Shown here: in pieces, positions 1 to 12,699 of the stretch
Layout: the number at the start of each line of letters is the position of its first letter
How positions within the stretch are numbered: position 1 is the stretch's first letter
Assembly: GCA_050084985.1 (NCBI GenBank)
Contig: JBITNC010000001.1
Location: 136,772,001-136,836,000 of the forward strand
Reading direction: 5' to 3'
Source of the DNA: Nageia nagi
Taxonomy: Eukaryota; Pinophyta
Length of the DNA stretch: 64,000 nt
Translations under genes and position numbers: made by a program
Notes under the pieces: model-generated
What the model was told of the DNA's origin: nothing
The model's input: the letters and a program-made list of their open reading frames with translations, nothing else
Database searches by the model: none

Positions 1-90
1 TCATATTTTTATTTTCTATATGTATATATATAGAAGTATATATTTATTATCATATATATATATATATGTATGTATATATGTATATATTAA
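1..90. repeat. TA-rich microsatellite
   Basis: Runs of TA and TATG repeats fill the first 90 bases, with several perfect (TA)5-7 stretches. Nothing coding is visible. This is ordinary low-complexity DNA. Confidence 0.8.
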
Positions 91-129
91 ACTTACTTGT
101 CACACCCATTACACCTTTTAGGTCTAGGA

Positions 130-1780
130 GATATTTATTGATTGGTGTTGTTGTCCTGCTATGATTACAAAGTCCATTTCATGGGTGAATCCTCTAGATT
201 AGGCTTTTTTTGAGTTTGTAGGATTTGGGGTACCCTCATTTATTAGGGTCATGGAGAGAGATCATGCACTTTTGCCTGCTCTTTTTGAGTGTTGGGATGC
301 TAGTCTCAATGCATTTTATCTTCCTATCAGTACTATTACTATTATAATAGAGGACCTATAAAATTTGCCTAGGCTTCTAATTAGAGGTTAGAGGATTATT
401 CCATTGGATTCTAGAGACTTGGATCTCAACCCCATATCACTCCTATATGGCATGGCCAATGTTGATGTGTTAGATTCTATCCAAGTAGGAGACATTCCAT
501 ATTATTATCATTGGTGTAATGCTCATTCTCAAACTTGATGAGCTTGGTTTAAGTTCAACTCCCTCATGGGTCTTGTCCTATGTTATGGTCTTCCAAATGT
601 TGTAGTTAGTTGATTTCCTTATGCCCTCATAAGGGTCATTTTTTATATGATAACTTAGAGTATTCAATTTATATGGGTTCTTACTCTTCTTTTATTGATC
701 TATAGAGAGTTATTTTTATTCACATAGACCACTCAAGAATCAGTGATGACACATCATTCTTCAAGTGTGGTCATATGAGCATATTAATATTGCTTGACCA
801 CTAGGCCTTCTTGATGCTTCTTATTGATATTATCAACATCTCTTAGGTTTGATGAGGTGGCATACTAGGGTTGCTCATCCATGGGGGGATGAAGTTCATT
901 CAAGCATAGCCCACTGTAGGGCTTTATTAGTTGGTTTAATGGTAAGTGATGTTTATTGGTTTATTTCATTATAGATAGCTAACTTCACTAAGATTACCTT
1001 CAATATTCAAGGTATATGTTAGGAAAAAATTCTTAGTAGCCAATGTATAAATTTATTAGAGTATTTTTAGTTTCATTAGGTGTGGAATCAATTTGGACTT
1101 ATCCAGGACATCCTTGCACCTCCTATATATTATATGCATATGGGTATAATTCTTTCTAATGACTTACAACCTTTGTAGTATGTTGAGACTTTATTAGAGG
1201 TAGAGGAGGTTGCTCTTGCAGAATTAGATTTAGGAGTTGATGATGTGGGTACCATTGAGGCTTATTCTTCTTGGTGGGCTATTGAGATGGCTAGTGAGGA
1301 CCTAGGAGTTGAGCAGGGGCCTCTACCTTAGAGGGATTGAGCTAAGGAGGTTGGTGAGGTACTAGGTGCTCCTATTTTGGATCTTGCAACTTGTGGTGGA
1401 AATGGTGGAGATGGTGGTACCCTAAAGGCAATGGGGGTGAGGGGGAGGCTTGAGATGAAGGCTACCTTAGGAGTAGGGAATGATGAGTTAAGGTATTTGG
1501 TTGAGAATTATAGGAAATTACATCAGGTAGAGCACCAATAATTCTTGACATTATAGGGCTAGTTGGGTTGATTCCAAGAGGTTTATATGCTTCATTATGC
1601 TCCTTTGCATTTACCACCTATAGGACCATCATTCAATCCTTATAGGGGTCACACCCATTCTTATTCCATTTCAATCCATACTTCTCCTACTAGATTTATT
1701 CCAAAGAGAGATATTTAGTTGACAGATAGGGCACCTAGTGAGGGGAGGGAGTTAGGGTGAGTTCCTTCAGTCATCATCTC
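130..1780 (+). pseudogene. Decayed plant mobile domain (PMD)-like coding region
   Basis: The + strand translates, over several frames and many stops, to a stretch resembling the plant mobile domain (aminotransferase-like PMD) found in Mutator/gypsy-linked and host proteins. Around 215-370 the residues FGVPSFIRVMERDHALLPAL, then a segment with a Trp and NAFYLPISTITIIIEDL, match the family pattern of a hydrophobic 'F-G-I' start, 'LLxALxExW', and 'TFHLPxGExTITLEDV'. After about 1200 an acidic stretch and a Gly-rich run (1390-1450) follow, then a short helical segment near 1490-1560. Known: PMD proteins occur alone or fused to transposon proteins. Inferred: this is a dead copy, perhaps the accessory frame of a retroelement. 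No start codon or splice sites are assigned. A run of ATGATG-like simple sequence follows to about 2230. Confidence 0.55.
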
Positions 1781-2239
1781 CTATGAATTATCTTGTTTAA
1801 TGCATAGTTTGATGGTATTTATGGGTATTTATGGTTATTTCATGGACATTTGATTATTCATTTTGTATTTTTTATCATGATGATGTATCATGGATGATGA
1901 AATGTATAGATTATTTGTACAGTAGAAAAATGAGATGGATGTGGTAGATGGGATACTTATGGAACCTTTTATGGAATTTTGTATGATATATTATGAGATT
2001 TATTTTGATATATTAGATACATGATGGATGTCATTTATGATAATTATGTACGTGATGATAGTTATTACTTATGGATGCTTGTATAGTTATATTTTGTATG
2101 ATGTTTTTATTGCTCATGGATGACATAATGTGTATGCCCATTGATGATGTTATGATTCTAGAATGGTTAACTTATTTTACTTGTCAATGCCTATGTGTGG
2201 ATGGATGTGTAGTGATGTATGAGTATTTATAACATATAT

Positions 2240-3770
2240 GCAAATTTTAGATTGTTTTTAATGAAATTTTCACATTTCATTTTTAATAAGCTATTATAAT
2301 GATTAATAAATATTTATATAGTTTGGATATGTAGTAAAGGATAATTCATATATCTATAATTGGAAATAGCACTGTATTTATCATCGTATATTTTGTTTCA
2401 TTTTTTTATCAAACTTAATTTTATCATATTGCTTTCAACCTAATAAAAACCTAACTTATAACTCTCATTTGCAAATGGTTATGTTTTTATTAGAACATTT
2501 CTTAAAGGGACTTAAGCAACCTAACACTTAACACATTCTTTTATAAGGTCAATAATAATCTTTATACATTTAATATGTTTAATCATAACATATAGATACT
2601 TTTTTAAGAAGATTATTTATCAAAAATAAAAATAAAAAATACACTAAATGGTTTTATAACTAAAGATAATCACAACGTATTGTTTTACTTTTGTATGATA
2701 ATAATATAGCTTAAGCTTTGCTCACACCCATTTTTCTAAGGTAAAATAGATTATAATAATCTTCACATGCATTCCAAATAATACATTTTCAATGCATATA
2801 GGGATACTTCTACTTTCAATTATATAAAGAAGTAGAATCAACATGTTCATAATATGTAATTCAATTGACAATACTTTATTGAATTACCATGATCAACATA
2901 GCTTGAAAAAGTATAACATCAGTCATACAATGACCACTCTTATATTTCTTAGATCATGCTAAACTTGGTAAACTTACATCAAACTTCAACAAGTGATTGA
3001 ATTTGAATAAGGTGATAACAAAACTAGGATGAGAGAGATGTGTTTGCATATAGATTCATCAACCTAATGAGTTGAACCATATTTCCAATTCTTTTAATGT
3101 TATTGAGAAAGGAATTTTTTTAGATTTTGTGGAATTAGTATATCATAATCTTATATTCTTGACCATATAACTTACTTTTATTGCATTTTCACAATAAATA
3201 TTGAAACTAACTTAGATAATGATGAGATTAATTAAAATAAATGAATATTTACTTCCATTTTAGAGGGGAAAATAATTTCTTATTCTCAATCCAAATGCAT
3301 GATGGAAGCTATATGAAATTTAACAATACTCTTTAAAGATACCAATTATCAATCTAGTGAAAAGATAACTCTTTCATATTCTCCATGTTTTTGATAATCA
3401 CAAAGGATATTACAACAAATACTACAATAAGTGATCATATGGAACAACAAGGTGAAATTGTTTGGAAAGTAAACACTTGAACATTCTAACAAATGGTTTG
3501 ATTGGTTTCCCAATCATGATCATAAATTTTTGGTACATATAATTGCATAAATAATAGGATAATTACCTTAGTTCAACAAGATGCCACCAATAATTTCTCT
3601 TTTAGATTTCCTTAATCATAAATGATATAAGACAAAGTTGCCATGCAACTAGATCTTTTGTGAGCTCAATGTGTGCAGGGAGGTTTGTTTCTTTCTTTAG
3701 GTAGTTTAAGTTCAAATATTATAAGAGTAAAAAATGTAAGCCAACTCTTATATACCAATATAAGGTTTTA
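2240..3770. other. AT-rich intergenic stretch, nothing recognised
   Basis: Very AT-rich sequence with no frame longer than a few dozen codons and no recognisable transposon motif on either strand. It may be eroded repeat DNA. Confidence 0.5.
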
Positions 3771-3780
3771 ACTTCCTATG

Positions 3781-4290
3781 TAGGATGAGATTAGGTCCAA
3801 GATGCTTGGTGGTGGCTAACCTTGCCCCTTGGCCATATCATCAATATATATGTAATATTTTGATATCCTAGGATGAGATTAGGTCCAAGATGCTTGGTGG
3901 TGGCTAACCCTACCCCTTGGAATTCTCATCAATATATATGTAAAGTTTTGATATCCTTGGATGAGATTAGGTCCAATATGCCTAGTGGGGGATAACCCTA
4001 CCCCTTGGCTATCTCATCAATCTATACTAAAGTTTTGATATCCTAGGATGAGATTAGGTACAAGATACCTAGTGGTGGCTAACCATACCCCTTGGCCATC
4101 TCATCAATATATGTAAAATTTTGATATACTAGTATGAGATTTAGTTCAAGATGCCTAATGGTGGCTAACCCTACCCCTTGGCCATCTCATCAATCCATAT
4201 GTAAAGTTTTGATATTCTAGGATGAGATTAGGTCCAAGATTCTTGGTGGTGGCTAACCATTCCCTTGTCCATCTCATCAATTTATATGTT
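3781..4290 (+). repeat. Six-copy tandem repeat, unit about 88 bp, with internal hairpin
   Basis: Units start near 3781, 3869, 3957, 4044, 4130 and 4218, giving a period of 86-88 bp; the last copy is incomplete. Each begins with a version of TAGGATGAGATTAGGTCCAA and ends with CCATCTCATCAAT and TTTTGATATC. Within each unit GATGAGATtaGGtCCAAG is followed about 25 bases later by CTTGGCCATCTCATC, an imperfect inverted repeat, so every monomer could form a stem-loop. Copies differ by scattered point changes, so the array is not recent. No coding function is evident. Confidence 0.9.
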
Positions 4291-4299
4291 TTTTCCTTT

Positions 4300-5800
4300 T
4301 CTTTCCATTTATTTTTGTAATTTTATGAAAAAATGAGGTATATAACATATGGCTTAGTATTATACTCAAAGAACATGATTGCTTGAGCTACTTAAAGATT
4401 ATTGATGTTGAAACTTATGTGAGATCACTTCTAACCATTATAACACTTCTTCCCTATATATTTAACATTTTATATTTTAATTATCTTTAGATAAATAACC
4501 TACAAAGACCCCATTTATGTATAGTTTTTATCTTGTACATTCATTTTCTCACATGAATACAAAATTTTATAAGTTACTTAATAAATCATTAACCTATCTG
4601 TCTATACTTAGATTTGTAATAGATGACTGAATAATAAGATAGATAACATGACTCAAAAATACACATAAAAACCATTTAAAAATCAATAAATCATCATTTT
4701 TTGAATTGGGTTGTACTTTGGGTAGGACACCTTATGGTCAAGACAACTCTAGAGATTAATCTTTAGGTAAAAACAAATTCATTTCATATTTTCAAAATTC
4801 TATATCAGATTCCTTATTGGTCTTAAGACTCATTATTTGTGAAGGTGGAAAAGTATTTGAACCTAAGTACATAAAAATACAAGAGTGTTGTGTCATGGAG
4901 TGTGTTTTCCAATCTGTAGGCTTAGGCTTGTATTTCTTAGTTATTCTTATCAATGTATGAGTTTTTTCCTTTTCAAAGCTTAGCATTTTCATTTTCAAGA
5001 CATCTTTTTTAGGTATGGAGAGGAAATATGGAGGCATAATTCTTTCTATTATTTATGTTTTTTATGGAGAAACAAGTATGTAATCATTGTGTACTTTCAA
5101 GGTCTTTTTATTTTATCTTTTAAGTTTTCTTTTAGCAAGAAACTCATACGTTCTATGAAATCTAGGCTTCATATTTAGATAATTTCATTCACAAGTGGTT
5201 AGGGGAAATAACTTGGTATAGTCAAGAATGACTTGGTCATGAAATATCTTGAATATACAATGAGTTAAGGATTTAGAGGGTACATATTCAAACCAAATAA
5301 TTTGATGATAATGGTAGTTGATACTTATGTATTTGACGAAATCTAATATAATACAAGTTTTCTATCAAACTAGGACATACAAAAGTAGTTCAATGAATTC
5401 AACTCATCTCTAGGCTCACCCCACATATTTATTACACTAACACTTATTGTCATTCAATATTCAATGGTTTTGACATCCCAACTATATGAATATCAATTAT
5501 CACAAAAGTTCCATGTAATTTTTTGTTGCACCTCTATTGGTAGTGAAAAGGAAAATGCAAACAACCTAGTAGGGTGTTGTCACAAGATTTCATATAAATA
5601 TCCTTGTGATATCAAATTTGGAATAACTATGCATGATATTCATATTTTTTAAGAACTTGATTAGGAATGTTTACCAACTCTTCTCTTTTTGATAACTATA
5701 GTAAGGTTTTAATATATGATTTTCTTAGCTTTTTCTCTTCTATAAATTCTCTCTTTAAAATAGTATCTTTAACTCTTATTCATGAGAATCTATTCCTTAC
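4300..5800. other. Intergenic stretch, no recognised gene
   Basis: Contains only short open frames without motifs. A short - strand frame at 4792-5037 has a basic, retroelement-like composition, but I cannot place it in a family. The stretch may hold part of the 3' end or LTR of the neighbouring - strand gypsy element; no LTR pair could be matched by eye. Confidence 0.4.
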
Positions 5801-6454
5801 TTGTTATATTTGTTCTTCTATCCTAAAGGGATGAGAAAAAAAACTTCTCATGAAGTTAAACATGATTTTCTTATGTCTAATTGATCCAAAAAAAGCATCA
5901 ACCCAATCTAGGTGTCTCCTCAAAACATCCATATTACCTTGTTCCACCAAGGCCAATCCTATTTTGTCAAAGTGATAGTATAATATGATTGTTTGTGATG
6001 CCATTGGCTAACAAAGATAAAATTTATCCAATTTTTCTAATTGTCTTCCATGATATATATAATATTATATGTGATTATGTGTGATTTTTCATCACCACAA
6101 TAAACACTCCATCCCACTCATAAGCCTTGAAACATTTATCGAATGATCTCCTTTTGAATTTCCTGAGACAAATGAAGAAAGCACTCAAGGGGAATATCAG
6201 AATTATATGGCAAGTATTTAATGAATACATCACCATGGTACCTAGGGTATGGATTCCAAGGGTTTAGATGTATTCCTTTCTTGTTGAATGGCTCATGCAT
6301 TCTCTTGATTCTCTTTACTATGTTGATCACTATTAAAAACACACATAAACCTATTAATATTCTACTTATTATACTTTCTAGTAGTACTCTACGTATATAA
6401 AATCTACTTAACTAATAATATTATTATTATGAAACATAGAGATTTTATAAGAAT

Positions 6455-7500
6455 AGGAAGGGTGAATATTCATGATGTTTATGGGTTCACACTCCTCATT
6501 CCCTTCTAAATCAGCCAAGTGGTATGTTTCTTTTCCAAATTTTATTTTAATGATGTAGGGACCTAGCCAATTGGAAGCAAATTTTTCTCTTAGTTGATGC
6601 TCTTGATGAAAAGTTTTTTGCTTTTCTTTTAATATTAGATCCTTAACCTCAAATTCATGTATTTTAACTTTCTTATCAAATGCATGCTTGATCTAGTCTT
6701 GAGATACTCGCATTTACACATTTCTCATATAACAATACAAGTTGGTCAATATGTATTTTTTTGTTCTTCTTCATCTAAAATATAATCACCCAACTCCACC
6801 CTAAGGGAAGGGATTTCCAATTCTATAGGTAGGATGGCCTATGCCCCATATACTAAGGAAAAGGGGGTTCCCCCAATGAGGGTTCCAATGCTAGTTTGAT
6901 ATGCCCACAAGGCTTTTAGAATTTGGACATGCCAATCCTTATGGGACTCATTTATGTTTTAATCAGGATGCTACATATTATTTTATTTATTTCTTCTGCT
7001 TTCCCATTTCCTTAGGAGTAGTAGGGGGTTTGAAAGCTTTACTTGATGTGATATTTTTCACATAAGTTTTTAATATCCTTATTCTTAAAGTTTTTTCATT
7101 ATCTATGACAATTTGGGTGCATATTCCAAATCAAAAAATGATGTGATTTTCTATAAATTTAGCTATACAAGGTTCAATAGTGGAAGACATAAGGATAGCT
7201 TCTACCCATTTATTGAAATATTGAATTGCTATTATTATGAATTTATGTCTTTATGAAGATGATGGTGATATTTGACTAATCAAATCCAATACCCATCTAG
7301 AGAAAGGCCATAAATACTAGGTAGGACACAAAACTTATGAAGGTTGAACAAAGAAGTAAGCATGTTATTAACATTTAACAAATTTATTAATATACTCACA
7401 ATAATGTTTCTCCATTATGGGCCAATAGTAACCCATTCAGATTAAACATTTTGCTATTGTAACACCACTAAAATGACCTCCATAAGTTCCATCGTGGAAT
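6455..7500 (-). pseudogene. Integrase of the Tat-type element
   Basis: On the - strand the zinc-binding start is visible as HDGTYGGHFSG, then GYYWPIM and a Cys motif near 7380-7480. The catalytic core follows with HKFIIIAIQYFNKWVEA (about 7200-7240), IDNE, and GKAEEIN, and then the conserved stretch ALWAYQTSIGTLIGGTPFSL (about 6880-6930). The C-terminal part reads LGPYIIKIKFGKETYHLADL near 6480-6560. Of the D,D,E triad the first Asp is replaced by Gln (AIQYF where the family has TDYF); the second Asp and the Glu remain. Stops and frame changes make it non-functional. The integrase would have joined element cDNA to host DNA in the nucleus. Confidence 0.85.
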
Positions 7501-7869
7501 GAGGAGATAACAACTTGGATGTTGGTCCATTCTATATATCTAAAAAATACCCCTTCAAGTTTCTATGACACAAGACATATCCAACTATACAATATCAATA
7601 AGCCTTAATTCTAAAGGTTTTCTTGGCTAACTTTGATAAGGTTTGTGGTATAATTCCCACTTTTAAGAAATTTAATAATTTTGTGTGCTATACATATTTA
7701 TCTCCCACATCAATAGTCATAACCTCAAACTCTTGAAGGTTAGACTCTAAAGAGGATCAAGATAGTTGGACTATTTCTACTTGCAAAGGAGACCTCTTGG
7801 GGTCTTTAGGAATTAAGGAGTCAATTAATGCCATAGCATTAGCAAATTGATTAGAGGACTTTAGGGTAG

Positions 7870-8244
7870 CTTCAATTTCAAATTTATCAAATAATTTCAA
7901 TAACATGTTGGCTAAGGCCTTGTATTTTTATAACAATGGCTCTTTACATTGAAAAGTTCCTTTAATTTGATTTACAACTAGTGAAGAATCTCCAATAATT
8001 TTAATCTTTTTAAATTTTAACTTAATTATCATTTTCAAGGCTAGAATTAGAGCCTCATATTCAACATTATTATTAGTATAAGGGAAGTTAATCTTGAAGG
8101 AATATGGGCTAGGCACTCCTTGAGGCATGATAAAATTATACCAGCTTTGCTTCCTTGTTCACAATGAGAGCCATCAAAATGAATGGTCATATCCCAATCA
8201 TCTTCACTTTCTACATGTTCTTCTACTTCATATAAACAAAACAC
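7870..8244 (-). pseudogene. Archaeal-type RNase H (second RNase H) of the Tat-type element
   Basis: Two overlapping frames carry it: DMTIHFDGSHCEQGSKAGII (near 8130-8190) and NNNVEYEALILALKMIIKLK with IIGDSSLVVNQIKG (near 7950-8070). FDG, the Glu of EYEA, and the Asp of GDSS are the expected active-site positions of the RNase HI fold. It lies directly after the element's own RNase H (8284-8600), as is usual for Tat/Ogre elements. A frame change splits it near 8110. Confidence 0.8.
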
Positions 8245-8283
8245 CCCATCACATAGTAATTCAATTACTAGGGGTTTATCATC

Positions 8284-9640
8284 TTACAAAGGGGATTCAG
8301 GTAGAAAATTGGCTATGACTTGTACTTTAATGGAATTTTGAATAATAAATTGAATATCAAATTCTGTTGAATGTATGATCCATTTCAAAATTCTCATGTT
8401 TTGATCAGTTTTGTTCATCAAGTATTTTAATGGATTAGCCTTATCAATCATGTAGGTTGTGTGATTGACCATATAATGTCTCAACATTTTAGTGGTGAAC
8501 ACCACAACCAAACATAATTTTTCAAGATAAATATATTTAGTTTCATAGCTCACCAAAGTTTGACTTAAATAATAGATGGCTTATTCTTTATCTTGTTCAT
8601 TTTTTGTGCCAACATAGTTCCTATGGTGAATTATATGGCTGAAATGTAAAGGATAAAGGGGACTCCTTTTACTAGGGGAATTAACATAAGAGGTAATAAC
8701 AAATATCATTTAATTTCATCAAAAGCTTCTTATTGTTCCTTGCCCTAACAAAATTTTGTTCCTTTTTTTAGTAATTTAATGAAAGGCTTGCATTTATTAG
8801 ATAACTAAGCTATGAATCTTCTAATAGCCTATAGCTTTCCTTGAAAACTATGAAACTGCTTCAAAGTGGTAGGAGGTGGCATATCTACTACTACTTTAAC
8901 TTTGTTAGGATCTATTTCAATGCCACATTTGGATACTATGAACCCTAATAATTTTCTTAAGGTAATACCAAACACACATTTCTTAGGGTTTAATCTTACT
9001 TTATGTTATAATAACCTATCCAAGGCTTTTATTAATGGTTCTCCTTATTTTTCTTGACTATAAGATTTTACCAATAAATCATCAACATAATCTTCCACTA
9101 TGTCATGCATATAGTCATGAAAAACATGTCATATCATGTTGATATGTTGCCTCAACATTTTTAATACCAAACAACATCACCTTATAATAGCATATCCCCC
9201 ATGGTGTGGTGAATATAGTTTTATGTTGATTCTACCAATATATCAATATTAGGACAACATCCACTAAGAGCAACATGCCATGTCTAGTAGTGGATTCTCC
9301 CAAGCTATCAATATTAGGGACTAGGAAGTCATCCTTAGGAAAAGCTTTATTTAAATCCTAAAAATATGTATAAATATGAATCTTACCATTATTTTTTTTA
9401 ATCAAGAACATATTTGAGATCCATTTTTAATAATCAATAGGTTGAATAAATTTGGCTTCTAGTAATTTTTGTAACTCTTCCATAACCATGATTGCTATGG
9501 TAGGGTGCATCCTTTTTAATTTTTTCCTTACTAGTTTTGCATTAGGTTTTAACACCAAATTGTGAATCACTAATTTAGGATTCAACCTATGCATGTCCAT
9601 GTAAGACCAAGTAAACACTTTTTGTCTTTCTTCAAGGATA
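8284..9640 (-). pseudogene. Reverse transcriptase and first RNase H of the Tat-type element
   Basis: On the - strand RT begins near 9618 with RKKLKRMHPTIAIMVMEELQ and LLEAKFIQPIDY, followed by GKIHIYTYF and DLNKAFPKDDFLVPNIDSL (about 9300-9400), matching the family's 'VCVDFRDLNKATPKDDFPLP'. A further block, TTPWGICYYKVMLFGIKNVE, lies near 9150-9210. The palm and thumb downstream are badly broken. RNase H remains as EKLCLVVVFTTKMLRHYMVN and LIDKANPLKYLM-like residues with a C-terminal LKWIIHSTEFDIQFI at 8284-8556. No functional enzyme is possible. Confidence 0.85.
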
Positions 9641-11024
9641 GAATTAATAATTTTCTATTCATTTTCATCTAGAGATTTCCCTACTTGAGTCATCTTCAGG
9701 TTATGTGGGTCATTACTGAGATTAACCTCATTAACTTCCTCTATCAACATGTGTGACCTTTCTTCTAATTGACTCAATACAATAATCCAATGCTTATCAT
9801 TAACATTATATACTTCATCATATTCTTTATTTTCTTGGATAGTATATACATCATTCCCATGTGATTGAAAGATAGCATTTATATATTTGAATTCTTGCAA
9901 TGTTGATTACTTAGATATTAAGGAAAAATCAATAGTATGTTCATTAAACTCATCTTATGTAATTTTATTTATCAACTCTATATAATCACTTTCATCCTAT
10001 GGTGAAAGTATTTCTTAGTGAATTTCCTTTTTTTAAACCATGTTTATAGAAAGAGATCTAAAACCTTCAAATATTTTAGAAGTTATATCCACTTCTTGAA
10101 TGTTTGAATCATGTTGTACAATGTAAAAGGGATCTTTATTTTCTTTAAAAGTCTCATTTTTGTCATCATATTTGATATGTTCAATTCCAATTCAGCCACT
10201 TCTCAAGTGTTTAGGACCTTATCTTGATATCACAATCCTCCTTATCACTTGGTAATTGATAATGAATATCTATTATATATTGGGGTCCTTTCTCATAACA
10301 AACCAAGTTGCATCTATTCCAATGGTATGCTTAAAATTACTTTAACACAAAACCTCTTATATTAGGAGAAAGATAGTCTAGGTTCTCCTAATATGCCTTC
10401 ATGAGGTGGTGATAAAGGTGCAAGAATGGGCATCCCTAAACCTACATAGACAGATAGGGTTTGGTTGGGGGTTTCTTATAAGGGGACTTTTTGGCCAATT
10501 ACAAGAGGAGACTCATAAGGTCATCCCATTTCTTTAGCTAAAACTAGTTGGTAAATAGCATCATTAATTTCATATTCTCCCAAATTATGGTCTATAAACT
10601 TAATAATTACAAAATAAGGAGACACCGATAGTTCAACTTCATTATCTTCATACCTAGAGGTATTATTTACCTATGAGAAGGAGGAGTCTTTACTTATCTC
10701 ATTTAGCATTGTTGTATCTCTTTTGTAGACTTGTTTATCATGTATTACACCTCCATTGCTATTTGCATTTGTTTTTACCTCTGAGACTTGATGTGTTGAT
10801 TCTATATTTTGATTTTCTATATTGATAAGTGGGGTTTGTAATTTGACATGAGGGCTTTCTTTCAATGCTAAGGATGTGAGGGATAAATGAGGAGAAGGTA
10901 AAGTTATTCCTTTTCATATATATATTATATTACAATGAGAATAGGGATAATCATCTCTCAATATACAATGCACCTTTCCCTCATGAACATATTTAAGACA
11001 ACCATGGTATGTAGAAGGCACACA

Positions 11025-11400
11025 CTACATCTCCCATATCCATGGCCTCCCTAACAAGATATTATATTGTATAATATAACCTTCTATGACATGTAACAAA
11101 GTTGGAATACCTTTGGCTCCCATAGTGATGGGAAAAATAATGGAACCAACTATAGAAGATAAAGCATCATTAAAGGCTCTGATTTGTAATGAAGGGGTCA
11201 TAATATGGTCAAAAGAGACTCCCACTTTTTGAAATTTTGTCCAAGACATTATGTTGATTTCTCATCCCTTATCTGCTAAAATCCTTTTGAATATTTTACC
11301 ATCAACCCAACCCATTATATGTAAGGGAGGATCCAATCCTTGGGAACCATTGTTAGGTTGGGTCTCATGTTCATAAAAAGTTATTACTAGATTTCATAAT
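11025..11400 (-). pseudogene. Aspartic protease region of the Tat-type element
   Basis: The - strand frame at 11025-11249 contains VGVSFDHIMTPSLQIRAFND, then GSIIFPITMGAKGIPTLLHV and YNILLGRPWIWEM. The ending matches the 'YNxILGRPWL' block that closes gypsy proteases. The expected active-site D-S/T-G would lie upstream (about 11250-11400), where the frame is broken. It sits between gag (about 12.6 kb) and RT (about 9.6 kb), the normal position. Confidence 0.75.
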
Positions 11401-11879
11401 ATCTTGATATTTTCTACAAAAGCTACAAAGTTGCTAGGATTACTAATATCTATCTTAATTTCTTGCAATATTTAATTCATAGCATCTCTATAAGCTTGAT
11501 ATTGTTGTAAAAGCTCAAAAGGACTCATCTTCATGGAGGCCATCTTTAATTATTATTCTAGAGTTCCTTTTACTAATACTTTAGGTTGTTGAGGTAATGG
11601 TACTTATCTGACAATACAAGAATCTTGTAACTACTACTTATTTGTTATATTATCTGATTTATTATACATCTTTTAAGCTCTGGTGGTGATACAAATTATA
11701 GCTACAAAGGGTTGTTTATCTCCTTTATTTTAAGTATAATCAACTTGATTATATGTTGATCCCATAGTATTGGTCTAATGTGAAGGAAAGGGATTATGAT
11801 AAATTCCTAAATTCTGATTAGAAAGGGTGATAGTTTTCAAATCCATTTTTCATGTATTGATAAGGTCTTATATGACATG

Positions 11880-12640
11880 TTTTAATGTCCAGCATCTATT
11901 GGTACTATGTCCATTTTGCCTATGATATGCACAAAACCCATTTTCTTAATATCATTTTGATCCTTTTTTTTAACACTTGGTTGCTTTGCCTTAAGAAGGG
12001 TGATCATTTGATTATCTAATAATTTATGTAAAATGTATTTTAAGGATTTTGACAATGGGATAAATTTCCATTTTGGTTTCATATCCCTAGTTTTCCCTTC
12101 TTTAAAAGGAGTCTCATTATCCTTAGGAACTAATACTTGGTTAGAGTGAGGTTCTTTACTTCTTTTAACTTGATTTTCCTTATTTTTAGAATAACCTTAA
12201 TTTTTCTTAATTTTTAATTCTCCATCCTAGATCTTAACTTTCTTGATCATAACAGCTTGAGCCATAGCTTCTTCAAATATTTTATGTTGTTGTATTTGAA
12301 GAATACTCAAAATAGATCTCAAGCAACTTTGATTGAATAGGTTAACCAATTCCATTTGAGGTATGGTATAGGGTAGACCAGTAAGTATAACTCTCTAGCA
12401 TGAAATATAGTTAGCAACCCTCTCATCTAGAGATTTTTGTAACTTCATGAGATCCATAATTGCTGCAATATCATGGATATTTATTCTAAAATGTTCTAGG
12501 AATAGATCCACAATTTGGTTGAATGAATACACACTATCCTTGGATAAACTACTATACCAATCAAAGGCTTGTCCTACAAGCATTATTGGAAAATTTCATA
12601 AACCAATGCATCATCATTATATATTAAGTAGCTTATGAAA
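11880..12640 (-). pseudogene. Gag (capsid and zinc-knuckle region) of the Tat-type element
   Basis: The frame at 12395-12583 reads LVGQAFDWYSSLSKDSVYSF, then LFLEHFRINIHDIAAIMDLM, the classic retrotransposon gag block (A-x-x-WY-x-x-L-P then F-x-x-x-F). Nearer the C-terminus (about 11890-11940) the residues CAYHRQNGHSTNRC form a C-x2-x-H..GH..C knuckle-like motif. Gag would form the cytoplasmic particle and bind element RNA. The segments are in different frames and contain stops. Confidence 0.8.
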
Positions 12641-12699
12641 TTAAACTATGTTAAATGTTATTTTGAATCCTATTTTCCTTTATAAGGTCTGATCTTTGG

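Noticed and set aside
3781-4290. CRISPR-like array
   Set aside because: Units are directly adjacent with no unique spacers, in plant nuclear DNA; it is a satellite.
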